Below, one piece after another: positions 25,688 to 33,125 of a DNA stretch of 64,000 nt (within the stretch, counting starts at the first letter, position 1; every line of letters begins with the position of its first letter). The notes beneath the pieces are model-generated. The model searched no databases. It saw nothing but the letters and a program-made list of their open reading frames with translations, and was not told where the DNA came from. Source of the stretch: DATARH01 sp036008175. GTDB lineage: Bacteria; Pseudomonadota; Alphaproteobacteria; ATCC43930; CGMCC-115725. Location of the stretch: positions 13,084 to 77,083 of the forward strand of contig DASYOB010000086.1 in assembly GCA_036008175.1 (NCBI GenBank), read 5' to 3'. A program made the translations under genes and the position numbers.

Positions 25688-26776
25688 CTAGGCGAGTAGC
25701 CAAGCGTTGAAGCGCTCAAGCGCCTTTTCCTTGTTTTTGCCCCACCATTCGTTGTTCGACTGGATCAGCTTCTTGAAATTGTCGGGCGCGGTTGGCAGGA
25801 ATTTCGCCCGCTCCTTCGGGATGTAGTCATAGGCCTTCGGATTGGTCGGGCCGTAAGGCAAGGCCGAGACGAATTCGGCCTGGCGCTTGGCGTTAGCGCA
25901 ATACTTGATGAATTTCTTGCCGAGCGCTGCCTGCGGGTCGCCCTTGGGGATCACCCAGCCTTCGAGCGCGAAGAGACCCTGGTTCCACTCGATCTCGACC
26001 GGCCCGCCGGCGTCGATGACGACCTGTGCGCGCCCATTCCAGGTCGGCAGCATGTCGACTTCGCCGCTTTGCAGCATTTCCGTGGTCTGCGCACCACCGG
26101 TCCACCAGACCTGGACATGGGGCTTGATCTCGTCGAGCTTCTTGAAGGCGCGGTCCATGTCGATCGGGTAGATCTTGTCCTTCGGCACGCCATCGGCGAG
26201 CAGCGCGATCTCCAGGATGTCGATCGGGTGCTTGTGAAATGCCCGCCGGCCCGGAAATTTCTGCACATCCCAGAAATCGGCCCAGCTCTTCGGCCCGTTC
26301 TTGCCGTATTTGTCGGTGCGCCAGGCGAGGATCGTCGCGTAGATGTCGCTGCCCATCCAATCGGGCTTCTTCGCTTCCGGCATGATTTGCGCCATGTCCT
26401 CGCCGCTCCAGTCGAGCGGTTCCAACAGGCTCTGCGGTTCCAGCTCGAACACGTCGGCATCGGTGGCGATCACCACGTCCCAGGTATAGGCCTTGGCCTC
26501 GACATTGGCCTTGATCTCGACGCTCGGATAGTGCTGGCGGGCGATGTGGTTGATCTCGACCCCGGCTTCCTTCTCGAACGGTTTGACGAAGGCGCCATCG
26601 GCGGCGGGCGTCCACACGCCGCCGGGGTCGGCCACGGTCAGCGTGTCCTTGGCGAAAGCGCGGAACGGGAGCCCGGCAGCCGTAAGGGCAGCTACCCCGG
26701 CCGAAGCACCCGTTAGCAATTCCCTTCTGCCGGTCAGATACCGCTGTGGATCCCGCAACAGCTTCGCGTCGATCAT
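25688..26776 (-). CDS. Extracellular substrate-binding protein of the polyamine-type ABC transporter
   Basis: This 362-aa protein has a twin-arginine-like signal (LTGRRELLTGASAGVAALTA, residues 15-34, then AKD as cleavage area). The mature part reads TLTVADPGGVWTPAADGAFV, KPFEKEAGVEINHI, TWDVVIATDADVFELE, GSDIYATILAWRTDKYGK and EIEWNQGLFALEGWVIPKGD, a PotD/PotF/AfuA-like (SBP_bac_8) protein. It captures a small cation or organic acid in the periplasm and feeds the fused permease. The ATG at 26776 is preceded by AGGGAG; the frame is open to 26995 without family character. It is the first gene of the operon, followed by the REP-like pair and the ATPase gene. The ligand cannot be read. Confidence 0.9.
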   Translation of the reverse strand: MIDAKLLRDPQRYLTGRRELLTGASAGVAALTAAGLPFRAFAKDTLTVADPGGVWTPAADGAFVKPFEKEAGVEINHIARQHYPSVEIKANVEAKAYTWDVVIATDADVFELEPQSLLEPLDWSGEDMAQIMPEAKKPDWMGSDIYATILAWRTDKYGKNGPKSWADFWDVQKFPGRRAFHKHPIDILEIALLADGVPKDKIYPIDMDRAFKKLDEIKPHVQVWWTGGAQTTEMLQSGEVDMLPTWNGRAQVVIDAGGPVEIEWNQGLFALEGWVIPKGDPQAALGKKFIKYCANAKRQAEFVSALPYGPTNPKAYDYIPKERAKFLPTAPDNFKKLIQSNNEWWGKNKEKALERFNAWLLA

Positions 26777-27285
26777 CGATTTGCTCCCTGGTCGCTTTCG
26801 ATGGCGGCGCATTATGGGCCGCCGGCCGACCTCGATCCAGGGCGCGCTAAAGCAAATGGCGTCAGCGTTGTCACCTGCTTCAGCAACTCTTCCTGGACAT
26901 GACCCCGCGGTGCGCCTGGCATGAAAACCGATGACGAAGCACCGGCGCTTCTGCAAGAACCGAAGTGAAAGCCAGCCGCTGCGCCGGCACGACATGGTGA
27001 CTTCCTGTCGTGCTCTTCCAGGGGGTCGGTTTTATCCGTTAGATCCAGCGCGGTCGACGACTGCTTTCGGCGCTGACCTGCCCGACCAGCGACGCCCGCC
27101 AGAGCGCAGCGGTTGCCCCGAAAGCGACATTCGAGACCACGCCGTCGAACCACCGGGTTGGGTGCATTACGGCCATTTGTTTTCGAAAACTGTGCCATGG
27201 TGTGCTGCCGGTCTGAATAAATCGCTCACCCGGAAACGGGTTTGGGAGATCGATAGGCTGCCTGTCGCGGCAGGGGAACGCGAGG
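26777..27285. other. 509-base divergent intergenic region
   Basis: This gap separates two divergent binding-protein genes. I see no gene in it. It holds the 12-base palindrome at 27179-27190 and a small stem with a GAAA loop (ACCCG at 27228-27232, CGGGT at 27237-27241) in the likely leader of the plus-strand gene. Promoter boxes are not convincing. Confidence 0.5.
27179..27190. promoter_or_regulatory. Perfect 12-base palindrome upstream of the peptide-type binding protein
   Basis: GTTTTCGAAAAC is a full palindrome in a GC-rich setting, 95 bases before the start at 27286. It could be an operator for the plus-strand gene. No regulator gene is adjacent. Confidence 0.4.
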
Positions 27286-28875
27286 ATGGACCGTATCAGC
27301 CGCCGGGAGGTCATTCGAGGCGCGGCCGCTGCGGCTACCGCCACCGCGCTGGGCGCGCCGTCGGTTCACGCTCAAAAGGACCGGCAAACCCTCCGCTTCG
27401 TGGCGGAGGCAGATCTGAAGATCTTCGATCCCGTCTGGACGACCGCCTACATCACACGCAATCACAGCTATCTCGTGTACGATAGTCTCTTCGGCATCGA
27501 CGAGAACTTTCAAGTCAAGCCGCAGATGGTCGATCGGACCATCGTGTCTCCGGACGGCATGAAGTACACGTTCACGCTGCGCGATAGCCTCAGATGGCAC
27601 GACGGGCAGCCGGTCGTGTCGGAAGACTGTGTGGAGTCGCTGAAGCGTTGGGGCAAGAAGGATCGCTTCGGCCAGCTCCTCATGGCACATACCGGGAAGA
27701 TCACGCCGGTCGACAAGAAGACGTTCACGCTCGAGCTTGCCGAACGCTTCGGACCCGTACTCGATGCGCTCGGAAGTCATCGCCCGCCCTTCATAATGCC
27801 AGCGCGGATCGCGTCCACTTCTGCGGACGAGCAGATCAAGGAAATCGTCGGCTCCGGACCGTTCAAATTCGCGAGGGACGAGTGGCAACCCGGCGAGCAG
27901 GTCGTGTACCTACGGAACCCCGACTACATCCCGCGCGATGAGACGCCGAGCGGTTCAACCGGCGGCAAGAGGGTGTACATCGATAAGGTGATCTGGCGGT
28001 ACATCCCCGATGCCATGGACGCGGCAGAGGCCCTCGCGGCGGGGGAAGTGGAGTGGTGGGAGGATCCGCCGCTCGACTTCATCCCAAAAATTGAACAGAA
28101 CCCGGATCTGCAGACGTTCCTCATCGATCCTCTCGGGGTGCAAGGCTGGCTGCGGCCGAACTTCCTGCACCCGCCGTTCAACAACAAGAAGGCACGCCAG
28201 GCACTGCTCCACATGATGGACCAGGAAACATATCTCGCTTGGGCCATCGGCCAGCCGCAATATTACCGGGCTTGCTATTCGGTATTTGCCTGCGGCGGCC
28301 CTTACACGACGCGGATCGGTGCCGCGCCGATAGTAGAGCACGACCTCGCAAGAGCAAGGGAGCTCGTAAAGGAGTCGGGCTACGATGGCCAGCCGATCGT
28401 GGTGCTCCACGTCACCGACAGACCGCACATGAACGCCGCAGCGATCGTCACGCGTCGACGGCTGGAGGCAATCGGCTTCAAGGTTATCCTTAAGCCGATG
28501 GATTGGTCGACTTACCTGGTGGTGCGGGCGCGCAAGGAGCCGCCCGATAAGGGCGGCTGGAACCTGCTTCACACCTGGTTTCAGGCCTCGGAAGTCATCA
28601 ATCCCGCGGTCCACTTCGGTGTGTCGGGCGCAGGCCCGCGCGCCTGGTTCGGTTGGCCGGACGTCCCGCAGCTCGAAAAGCTCGTCACAGACTGGGTCCA
28701 CGCAACGGATGAAGCGAAACGGCAGCAACTTGCCGATGAGGTCCAGAGGGTTGCTCTGAGTGAAGTGACGTACGTACCGTGGGGAGAATGGTTCCAGCCG
28801 ACGGCGTTCCGAAAGAGCGTTCGCGACATCCTCAAATTCGCCGCGCCGATTTTCTGGAACGTAAAGCTCACATAG
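27286..28875 (+). CDS. ABC transporter substrate-binding protein, peptide/nickel family (SBP_bac_5)
   Basis: This 529-aa protein begins MDRISRREVIRGAAAAATAT, a twin-arginine-like signal ending in VHA. The DppA/OppA family is shown by ITRNHSYLVYDSLFGIDENF, PQMVDRTIVSPDGMKYTFTL, RDSLRWHDGQPVVSEDCVES, IVGSGPFKFARDEWQPGEQV and NNKKARQALLHMMDQETYL. Ligands in this family range from peptides to opines, nickel and aromatic acids. It stands alone: no permease or ATPase gene of its class is next to it, so it must work with components elsewhere. A 12-base palindrome lies in its upstream region. Confidence 0.9.
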   Translation: MDRISRREVIRGAAAAATATALGAPSVHAQKDRQTLRFVAEADLKIFDPVWTTAYITRNHSYLVYDSLFGIDENFQVKPQMVDRTIVSPDGMKYTFTLRDSLRWHDGQPVVSEDCVESLKRWGKKDRFGQLLMAHTGKITPVDKKTFTLELAERFGPVLDALGSHRPPFIMPARIASTSADEQIKEIVGSGPFKFARDEWQPGEQVVYLRNPDYIPRDETPSGSTGGKRVYIDKVIWRYIPDAMDAAEALAAGEVEWWEDPPLDFIPKIEQNPDLQTFLIDPLGVQGWLRPNFLHPPFNNKKARQALLHMMDQETYLAWAIGQPQYYRACYSVFACGGPYTTRIGAAPIVEHDLARARELVKESGYDGQPIVVLHVTDRPHMNAAAIVTRRRLEAIGFKVILKPMDWSTYLVVRARKEPPDKGGWNLLHTWFQASEVINPAVHFGVSGAGPRAWFGWPDVPQLEKLVTDWVHATDEAKRQQLADEVQRVALSEVTYVPWGEWFQPTAFRKSVRDILKFAAPIFWNVKLT

Positions 28876-29077
28876 GTCCTGTCTGTCCGCACGAGCTACG
28901 AATGGCGGCTTCGGGTCGTTCCTCACGGTTCGATGGCAGTCCCGCGAACGGCCGGAATCGGCGCAACTCCGTCATGGCCGCGCGCTTCGGCCAAGGTCCG
29001 CTTACCAAACTCACGGCCGGCGGTCGCGCTTGGCAGCGGCTACGCCCAAGCAAGGCGCCTAAGCAACCGGAAGTCGC

Positions 29078-29869
29078 TCAGCTTCCCGGGTAGGTCTTGC
29101 GCAAAAAGCCGGTGCGCTGGGTGGCGCCGCCCATCAGGAATTGCGCGTCCTGGCCGGACAAGATGAACCGCGCGCCCATCTCGATATAGCGCGGCATGAT
29201 CTGCTCGTTGTAGATCCCGGCCATGCCGGGAAATTTCCCGTGTTTCTTCGCCGCCGCGATCATCTTGCGATAGGCCTCGGCGACCCGCTCGTTCCCGAAA
29301 TCGCCGGGGATGCCCATCTCGGCGCACAGATCGTTGGTGCCGATCAGCAGCACGTCCACCCCGGGCACCGCGGCGATCGCCTCGGCGTTCTCGATCGCGG
29401 TCGGCGTCTCCAGCATCACGACGGTCAGATTGGCGGCGTTGAGCGCCTCGGCGGCCGCACCGGTCGAAGAGGAGCGCAGCCCGTAATGCGGCCCGATCCC
29501 GCCCATCGAGCGATGCCCGACCGGCGGATATTTGAGCCGGTTGACGACTTCCTTCGCCTCGGCGGCGGTGTCGACATGCGGCATGACGATGCCGAGCACG
29601 CCATTATCGAGCGCGCGCGTCGCGATCGCGTATTCGCCGTTTGGCACCCGCGCGATCGGCGCGATGCCGGCGTCCAACGCCGCGGTCGCGATCTGGGCGC
29701 AGGCCTCCAGCGACATGACGCCGTGCTCCATATCGAGAAACAGCCAGTCGAAGCCGGCCACCGCCATCGCCCTGGCGATCTCGACGCTGCGGGTCAGGCG
29801 CACGCCGACCCCGAGCGACAAATGGCCTTGTTCGAGCTTTTCGCGGGCGGGGTTGCGGACGGCGGTCAT
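29078..29869 (-). CDS. HpcH/HpaI aldolase family protein
   Basis: This 263-aa protein matches class II pyruvate-dependent aldolases and citrate-lyase-beta-like enzymes: ARAMAVAGFDWLFLDMEHGV, IAPIARVPNGEYAIATRALD, GVLGIVMPHVDTAAEAKEVV, KYPPVGHRSMGG, VMLETPTAIENAEAI and GVDVLLIGTNDLCAEMG. The metal ligands are the Glu of MLETP and the Asp of GTNDL; the Arg in ARVP contacts substrate. It cleaves or forms 4-hydroxy-2-oxo acids. The ATG at 29869 overlaps the stop of the LysR gene (ATGA, 29866-29869), so regulator and enzyme are translated together. This is unusual, since LysR genes are mostly divergent from their targets. Confidence 0.9.
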   Translation of the reverse strand: MTAVRNPAREKLEQGHLSLGVGVRLTRSVEIARAMAVAGFDWLFLDMEHGVMSLEACAQIATAALDAGIAPIARVPNGEYAIATRALDNGVLGIVMPHVDTAAEAKEVVNRLKYPPVGHRSMGGIGPHYGLRSSSTGAAAEALNAANLTVVMLETPTAIENAEAIAAVPGVDVLLIGTNDLCAEMGIPGDFGNERVAEAYRKMIAAAKKHGKFPGMAGIYNEQIMPRYIEMGARFILSGQDAQFLMGGATQRTGFLRKTYPGS

Positions 29870-30828
29870 CGACGGCTCCTCTCGATTGTCGTTCGCTGAG
29901 TGGTTGTTTCCTGGGCGCGCTCGGCGTCGGCTTCCTGGCGCAGCCAATCGCGAAATGCCCGCACTTTCGGGCGCTCAAGCGCGCCCGGCGCGGTCGCGAT
30001 GTAATAGGCGAAGAGGTCGGGCAGCGCCAACGAGAACAGCCGCACCAGCCGCCCGGCGGCGAGGTCGGCGGCGGCGATCGAGCTGTAGGCGAGGACGACC
30101 CCGTGGCCGGCGATCGCCGCGTCGAGCGCCAGATGCCCAGCGCTGAAGCTCAGCCCGGAGGCCGGCGGCACGCAGGTCACTCCCGCCGCTTTTAGCCACA
30201 TCGCCCAAGTCGGCGCCAGCGGGTCGCGATCGGCCGCCTGATCGTGGATCAGCGCGCGATGGGCGAGATCGTCGGGGCTGCGCAGCGGTGGCCCCTCCTC
30301 CAACAGGCGCGGGCTGCAGGCCGGAAACACCTCGTTCTGCAGCAGGGTTTCGACATGCAGCCCGGGGTAGCGCCCGGTGCCGTAGCGGATAGCAAGATCG
30401 AAGTCGCCGCGGTTCAGATCGACCACCTCGTCGGTCGCCGAGATCCGCACATCGATCTCGGGCCAGGCCGCCTGGAAGCGGTGCAGACGGGGCACCAGCC
30501 ATTTGGCGGCAAAGGACGGCGAGGCGGTAATGGTCAAGGTGCCGGTATCGTTATGCGCGCGCAGCCGCCGCACCGAGGCGCGGATGCCGGCGAAGGCATC
30601 GGTCAGCCCGGGCAGCAGCACCCGCGCCGAGGCGGTCAGCGCGATCTGGCGGTTGAGCCGGCGGAACAGCTGGACGCCGAGATCCTCCTCCAGCGCGTGG
30701 ATCTGATGACTGATCGCCGCCGGGGTGACGTTCAGCTCCTCGGCCGCCTTGCTGAAGCTTTCGAGGCGCGCCGCCGCCTCGAACGCACGCAGCGCGCTGA
30801 GCGGCGGCAGATGTCCGGTATTCGCCAT
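29866..30828 (-). CDS. LysR-family transcriptional regulator (GcvA-like)
   Basis: This 320-aa protein begins MANTGHLPPLSALRAFEAAA, with the winged helix RLESFSKAAEELNVTPAAIS, HQIHALEEDLGVQLFRRLNR and a GcvA-type effector domain (GTLTITASPSFAAKWLVPRL, FDLAIRYGTGRYPGL). The opening PPLSALRAFEAAAR is the GcvA/AmpR subgroup style. It most likely senses an organic acid and controls the aldolase gene with which it is co-translated, and perhaps the divergent small-protein operon. An imperfect inverted repeat (30832-30863) right upstream of its start is a candidate autoregulatory site. The frame is open upstream to 31146, but the family N-terminus is at 30828. Confidence 0.92.
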   Translation of the reverse strand: MANTGHLPPLSALRAFEAAARLESFSKAAEELNVTPAAISHQIHALEEDLGVQLFRRLNRQIALTASARVLLPGLTDAFAGIRASVRRLRAHNDTGTLTITASPSFAAKWLVPRLHRFQAAWPEIDVRISATDEVVDLNRGDFDLAIRYGTGRYPGLHVETLLQNEVFPACSPRLLEEGPPLRSPDDLAHRALIHDQAADRDPLAPTWAMWLKAAGVTCVPPASGLSFSAGHLALDAAIAGHGVVLAYSSIAAADLAAGRLVRLFSLALPDLFAYYIATAPGALERPKVRAFRDWLRQEADAERAQETTTQRTTIERSRR

Positions 30829-30831
30829 GAT

Positions 30832-30863
30832 GAGAATTTCTAACCTGGCGCTGAGAAACTCTC
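30832..30863. promoter_or_regulatory. Imperfect inverted repeat at the LysR/DUF1127 divergent junction
   Basis: GAGAATTTCT (30832-30841) and AGAAACTCTC (30854-30863) are inverted copies with 9 of 10 positions matching and a 12-base spacer. The site lies 4-35 bases before the LysR start, where LysR proteins commonly bind their own promoters. It could serve both directions. Confidence 0.45.
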
Positions 30864-30954
30864 GTTTGCTCCAAGATGGGTTACGAACCATTTTTGCGCA
30901 AGACGGTTCGCGGCTGTCTGAAGATGTGGGCCGTGACGGTTTAGGAGAATTCAA

Positions 30955-31191
30955 ATGACAGCAACCCACTTGCAACCCTGCGCCGACCGCCCGGCCGAGT
31001 CCCGGCAGCATGCCGCGCTCGACGCCCTGAATGAGGCGACGGCATGGGTGTTCGATACCCTGCGCGAATGGAACCGGCGCAGCCGCGCCCGCCACGAACT
31101 CGCCAGCCTCGACGACCGCATGCTTCACGATATCGGCCTGTCGCATGCCGAACGCGAATTCATAGCCAACAAGCCGTTTTGGAGGGAATAA
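30955..31191 (+). CDS. DUF1127 small protein
   Basis: This 78-aa protein ends with the DUF1127 pattern WNRRSRARHELASLDDRMLH, DIGLSHAEREFIANKPFWR. DUF1127 proteins are arginine-rich, common in alphaproteobacteria, and several have been linked to RNA turnover and phosphate or carbon metabolism in Rhodobacter and Agrobacterium. The first 35 residues (TATHLQPCADRPAESRQ) are unrelated to the domain. The start has AGGAGAA upstream (AGGAGAATTCAAATG). Its stop overlaps the start of the next small gene (TAATG), so the two are coupled. It faces the LysR gene across 126 bases. Confidence 0.88.
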   Translation: MTATHLQPCADRPAESRQHAALDALNEATAWVFDTLREWNRRSRARHELASLDDRMLHDIGLSHAEREFIANKPFWRE

Positions 31192-31346
31192 TGAGCAAAA
31201 TCGTCAGGCGTACACGGGTCGCGGCCTGGATTGCCCGCCGGCGCCTCGCCAGATTGCTGGAAGATGCGGTGTCCGCATCGTCGCGCAACAAAGCCGGAAC
31301 CGACCGTTGGTCGGATCCGGAATGGTTCAGGTTCCCGCCGTTCTGA
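31191..31346 (+). CDS. Small basic protein (51 aa), unknown
   Basis: The ATG at 31191 shares its A with the stop of the DUF1127 gene (TAATG) and has GGAGGG eight bases upstream, a very good ribosome site placed inside the preceding gene's end. The product begins MSKIVRRTRVAAWIARRRLA and ends DPEWFRFPPF. The first half is an arginine-rich amphipathic helix, like the DUF1127 neighbour, but without its motif. I do not recognise the family. The gap to the next gene is 26 bases, so all three genes probably form one operon. Confidence 0.65.
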   Translation: MSKIVRRTRVAAWIARRRLARLLEDAVSASSRNKAGTDRWSDPEWFRFPPF

Positions 31347-31372
31347 TCCGCATCACACGAGGAAAGCCCATC

Positions 31373-32209
31373 ATGACAACCGCAACCAGCCTGCCCTTTG
31401 TTGACGCCGAGCTGAACTATCTCGGGCCAACCGCCGATCGTCCGCGCTATTACGCCTACGAGCCGGACGCCAATGATCCACCGCCGGTCATGCCGCTCGA
31501 ACCGCACCGGATGCACATCCACGACCTGCGGCCGATCGGCCACGAGTTGTCGCTCGACGTGCAGGGCTTTGCGCTGGTCGAGCAGCGCAGCGCGGTGCGC
31601 GATTTCTGGGACGACGACGAGGTCCGCCGGGTCTATTACCCCGAGGCGGAGCGGTTCCTCGCCGAACTGACCGGCGCCAGCCGCGTCTTCATCTTCGACC
31701 ATCTGCAGCGCCGTCGGGTGCCCAGCACCACCGACCGCAGCGCCGGCATGCCGCGCCAGCCGGCGACCCGTGTCCATGTCGACCACACCGACCGCTCCGG
31801 CCCGCAACGGGTTCGCGATCTGATGGGCGACGAGGCGGAAGAGCTGCTCCGCGGGCGTGTCCAGGTGGTCAATCTGTGGCGGCCGATCCTCAACGAGCCA
31901 TTGCGCGACGCGCCGCTGGCCGTGTGCGACTCCCGGACCGTCGATAGCGACGATCTGGTGCCCTCGGACCTCGTCTATCGCAACCGGGTCGGCGAGACCT
32001 ATTCGGTCAAATACAACCCGGCACATCGTTGGCATTACGTGCCGGAGATGCGGCGGGACGAGGCGCTCTTGTTGAAGATCGCCGACACCAGGACGGACAT
32101 CTCCGCTCGGTTCATGCCGCACACCTCGTTCACCGATCCGACCACCCCGGCGGACGCGCCGATGCGCGAGAGCATCGAGTTGCGGACGCTGGTGTTCCAC
32201 CCGGCGTAG
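31373..32209 (+). CDS. CmcJ/NvfI family oxidoreductase-like protein
   Basis: This 278-aa protein has the pattern of the CmcJ/NvfI family: FVDAELNYLGPTADRPRYYA, HIHDLRPIGHELSLDVQGFA, DDDEVRRVYYPEAERFLAEL, GASRVFIFDHLQRRR, ATRVHVDHTDRSGPQRVRD and VNLWRPILNEPLRDAPLAVC. CmcJ is involved in cephamycin C-7 methoxylation, and NvfI is a fungal 2-oxoglutarate/iron endoperoxide-forming enzyme. The HVDHTD block is a plausible iron site (HxD). Bacterial members are common and mostly uncharacterised. The ATG at 31373 has GAGGAAA upstream. It is the third gene of an operon with two small basic proteins and ends before a two-way terminator. Confidence 0.85.
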   Translation: MTTATSLPFVDAELNYLGPTADRPRYYAYEPDANDPPPVMPLEPHRMHIHDLRPIGHELSLDVQGFALVEQRSAVRDFWDDDEVRRVYYPEAERFLAELTGASRVFIFDHLQRRRVPSTTDRSAGMPRQPATRVHVDHTDRSGPQRVRDLMGDEAEELLRGRVQVVNLWRPILNEPLRDAPLAVCDSRTVDSDDLVPSDLVYRNRVGETYSVKYNPAHRWHYVPEMRRDEALLLKIADTRTDISARFMPHTSFTDPTTPADAPMRESIELRTLVFHPA

Positions 32210-32220
32210 CACCCCAGCAA

Positions 32221-32251
32221 AAAACCCTCTCCCCCGCCGGGAGAGGGTTTT
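32221..32251. terminator. Bidirectional intrinsic terminator, CCCTCTCCC type
   Basis: AAAACCCTCTCCC (32221-32233) pairs with GGGAGAGGGTTTT (32239-32251): a 13-bp stem with a 5-base loop. A T-run follows on the plus strand (to 32254) and an A-run precedes it (from 32219), so it serves both the CmcJ-like gene (plus) and the 28-aa gene (minus). Confidence 0.88.
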
Positions 32252-32266
32252 TTTAGCCAGTGCGGC

Positions 32267-32353
32267 CTAGTAGGCCCGGCGTGGCATCGCCACGCGGATC
32301 ACCATCGCGACCGCGAGGCCGAGAATGATCGGAGTCAGAAGCGCTTTGATCAT
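32267..32353 (-). CDS. 28-aa single-helix membrane protein, unknown
   Basis: The ATG at 32353 has a perfect AGGAGG six bases upstream. The product, MIKALLTPIILGLAVAMVIR followed by VAMPRRAY, is one hydrophobic helix (residues 4-23) with a positive tail, so the C-terminus should stay in the cytoplasm. It ends 13 bases before a two-way terminator. A strong ribosome site, a membrane-like sequence and a terminator together support a real small gene. Function unknown; small membrane proteins of this kind often bind a larger membrane protein, and type I toxins also look like this, although no antitoxin RNA is visible. Confidence 0.6.
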   Translation of the reverse strand: MIKALLTPIILGLAVAMVIRVAMPRRAY

Positions 32354-32521
32354 CGGGTTCCTCCTGTCCTCCGAACAGGATGGCGGCCGCGCCGGTTCCG
32401 CGAACCCGGTACTACTAGCGGGGCGGTAGTGCGTCGGGGCTCGCTGGCGCGCCTTCCCGGATTCGTCCGCAACCGCTAAGATCGCCCCTCTGACCCCCCC
32501 AACCGCGACGAGGAGAATTCC

Positions 32522-33031
32522 ATGGCCGTCTCGATGTATTCCGGTTTCGTGCCGGTGTGCCTGCAGCTGCTCGCCGGCCTCAAAACCGTACTGCAGAAAA
32601 CCGAGGAGCACACCACCGCGCAGAAATGGGATCCCTCGGTGGTGCTCAATCTGCGGCTCTATCCCGACATGTTCACCTTGGAGCGCCAAGTTCGGCAGGT
32701 GTGCAATCACGCGCTGGGCGCCGGCCGGGTTGCCGGGGTCGATCTGCCGAGCCTGCCCGACCAGGACAACAGCTTCGCCGAGATCCACTCGCGCATCGAC
32801 AAGACCGTCGATTTCCTGAAGGGGCTGAAGCCCAATCAGCTCGATGGCAAGGATGACGCCAAAGTCACCGTTACGGTCGGCGGCCAACCGCGCGAGTTCA
32901 AGTGCCAGAATTACCTCTATCACTTCGCCATGCTGCAGGTTCAATTCCACGCGACGACGGCGTACGACATCGTCCGCCACGTCGGGGTCAGCCTCGGCAA
33001 GCGGGACTATCTGGGCCCGATGCCCAGCTAA
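32522..33031 (+). CDS. DUF1993 family protein
   Basis: This 169-aa protein starts MAVSMYSGFVPVCLQLLAGL with GAGGAGA upstream. It has VVLNLRLYPDMFTLERQVRQ, VCNHALGAGRVAGV, DNSFAEIHSRIDKTVDFLKG and CQNYLYHFAMLQVQFHATTA, then YDIVRHVGVSLGKRDYLG, matching DUF1993, a DinB-like four-helix bundle family. The spaced histidines (NHA, YHFA, FHATTA) fit a possible metal site as in DinB-type proteins. Function is not established. It precedes gltX, with a CCCTCTCCC hairpin in between. Confidence 0.85.
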   Translation: MAVSMYSGFVPVCLQLLAGLKTVLQKTEEHTTAQKWDPSVVLNLRLYPDMFTLERQVRQVCNHALGAGRVAGVDLPSLPDQDNSFAEIHSRIDKTVDFLKGLKPNQLDGKDDAKVTVTVGGQPREFKCQNYLYHFAMLQVQFHATTAYDIVRHVGVSLGKRDYLGPMPS

Positions 33032-33043
33032 GGACGCGTTCAA

Positions 33044-33071
33044 ACCCTCTCCCGCACCCGTGGGAGAGGGT
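33044..33071. repeat. CCCTCTCCC palindrome, second copy
   Basis: ACCCTCTCCC (33044-33053) pairs with GGGAGAGGGT (33062-33071), 10 bp with an 8-base loop, 12 bases after the DUF1993 stop. There is no T-run, so termination is less sure than for the copies at 32221 and 36011, but the sequence is the same family. Confidence 0.65.
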
Positions 33072-33125
33072 CTCGGCTGCGTGTCGCAATGGCGTAACTC
33101 GCCCGCATCGCCTACATAGGCGGCC

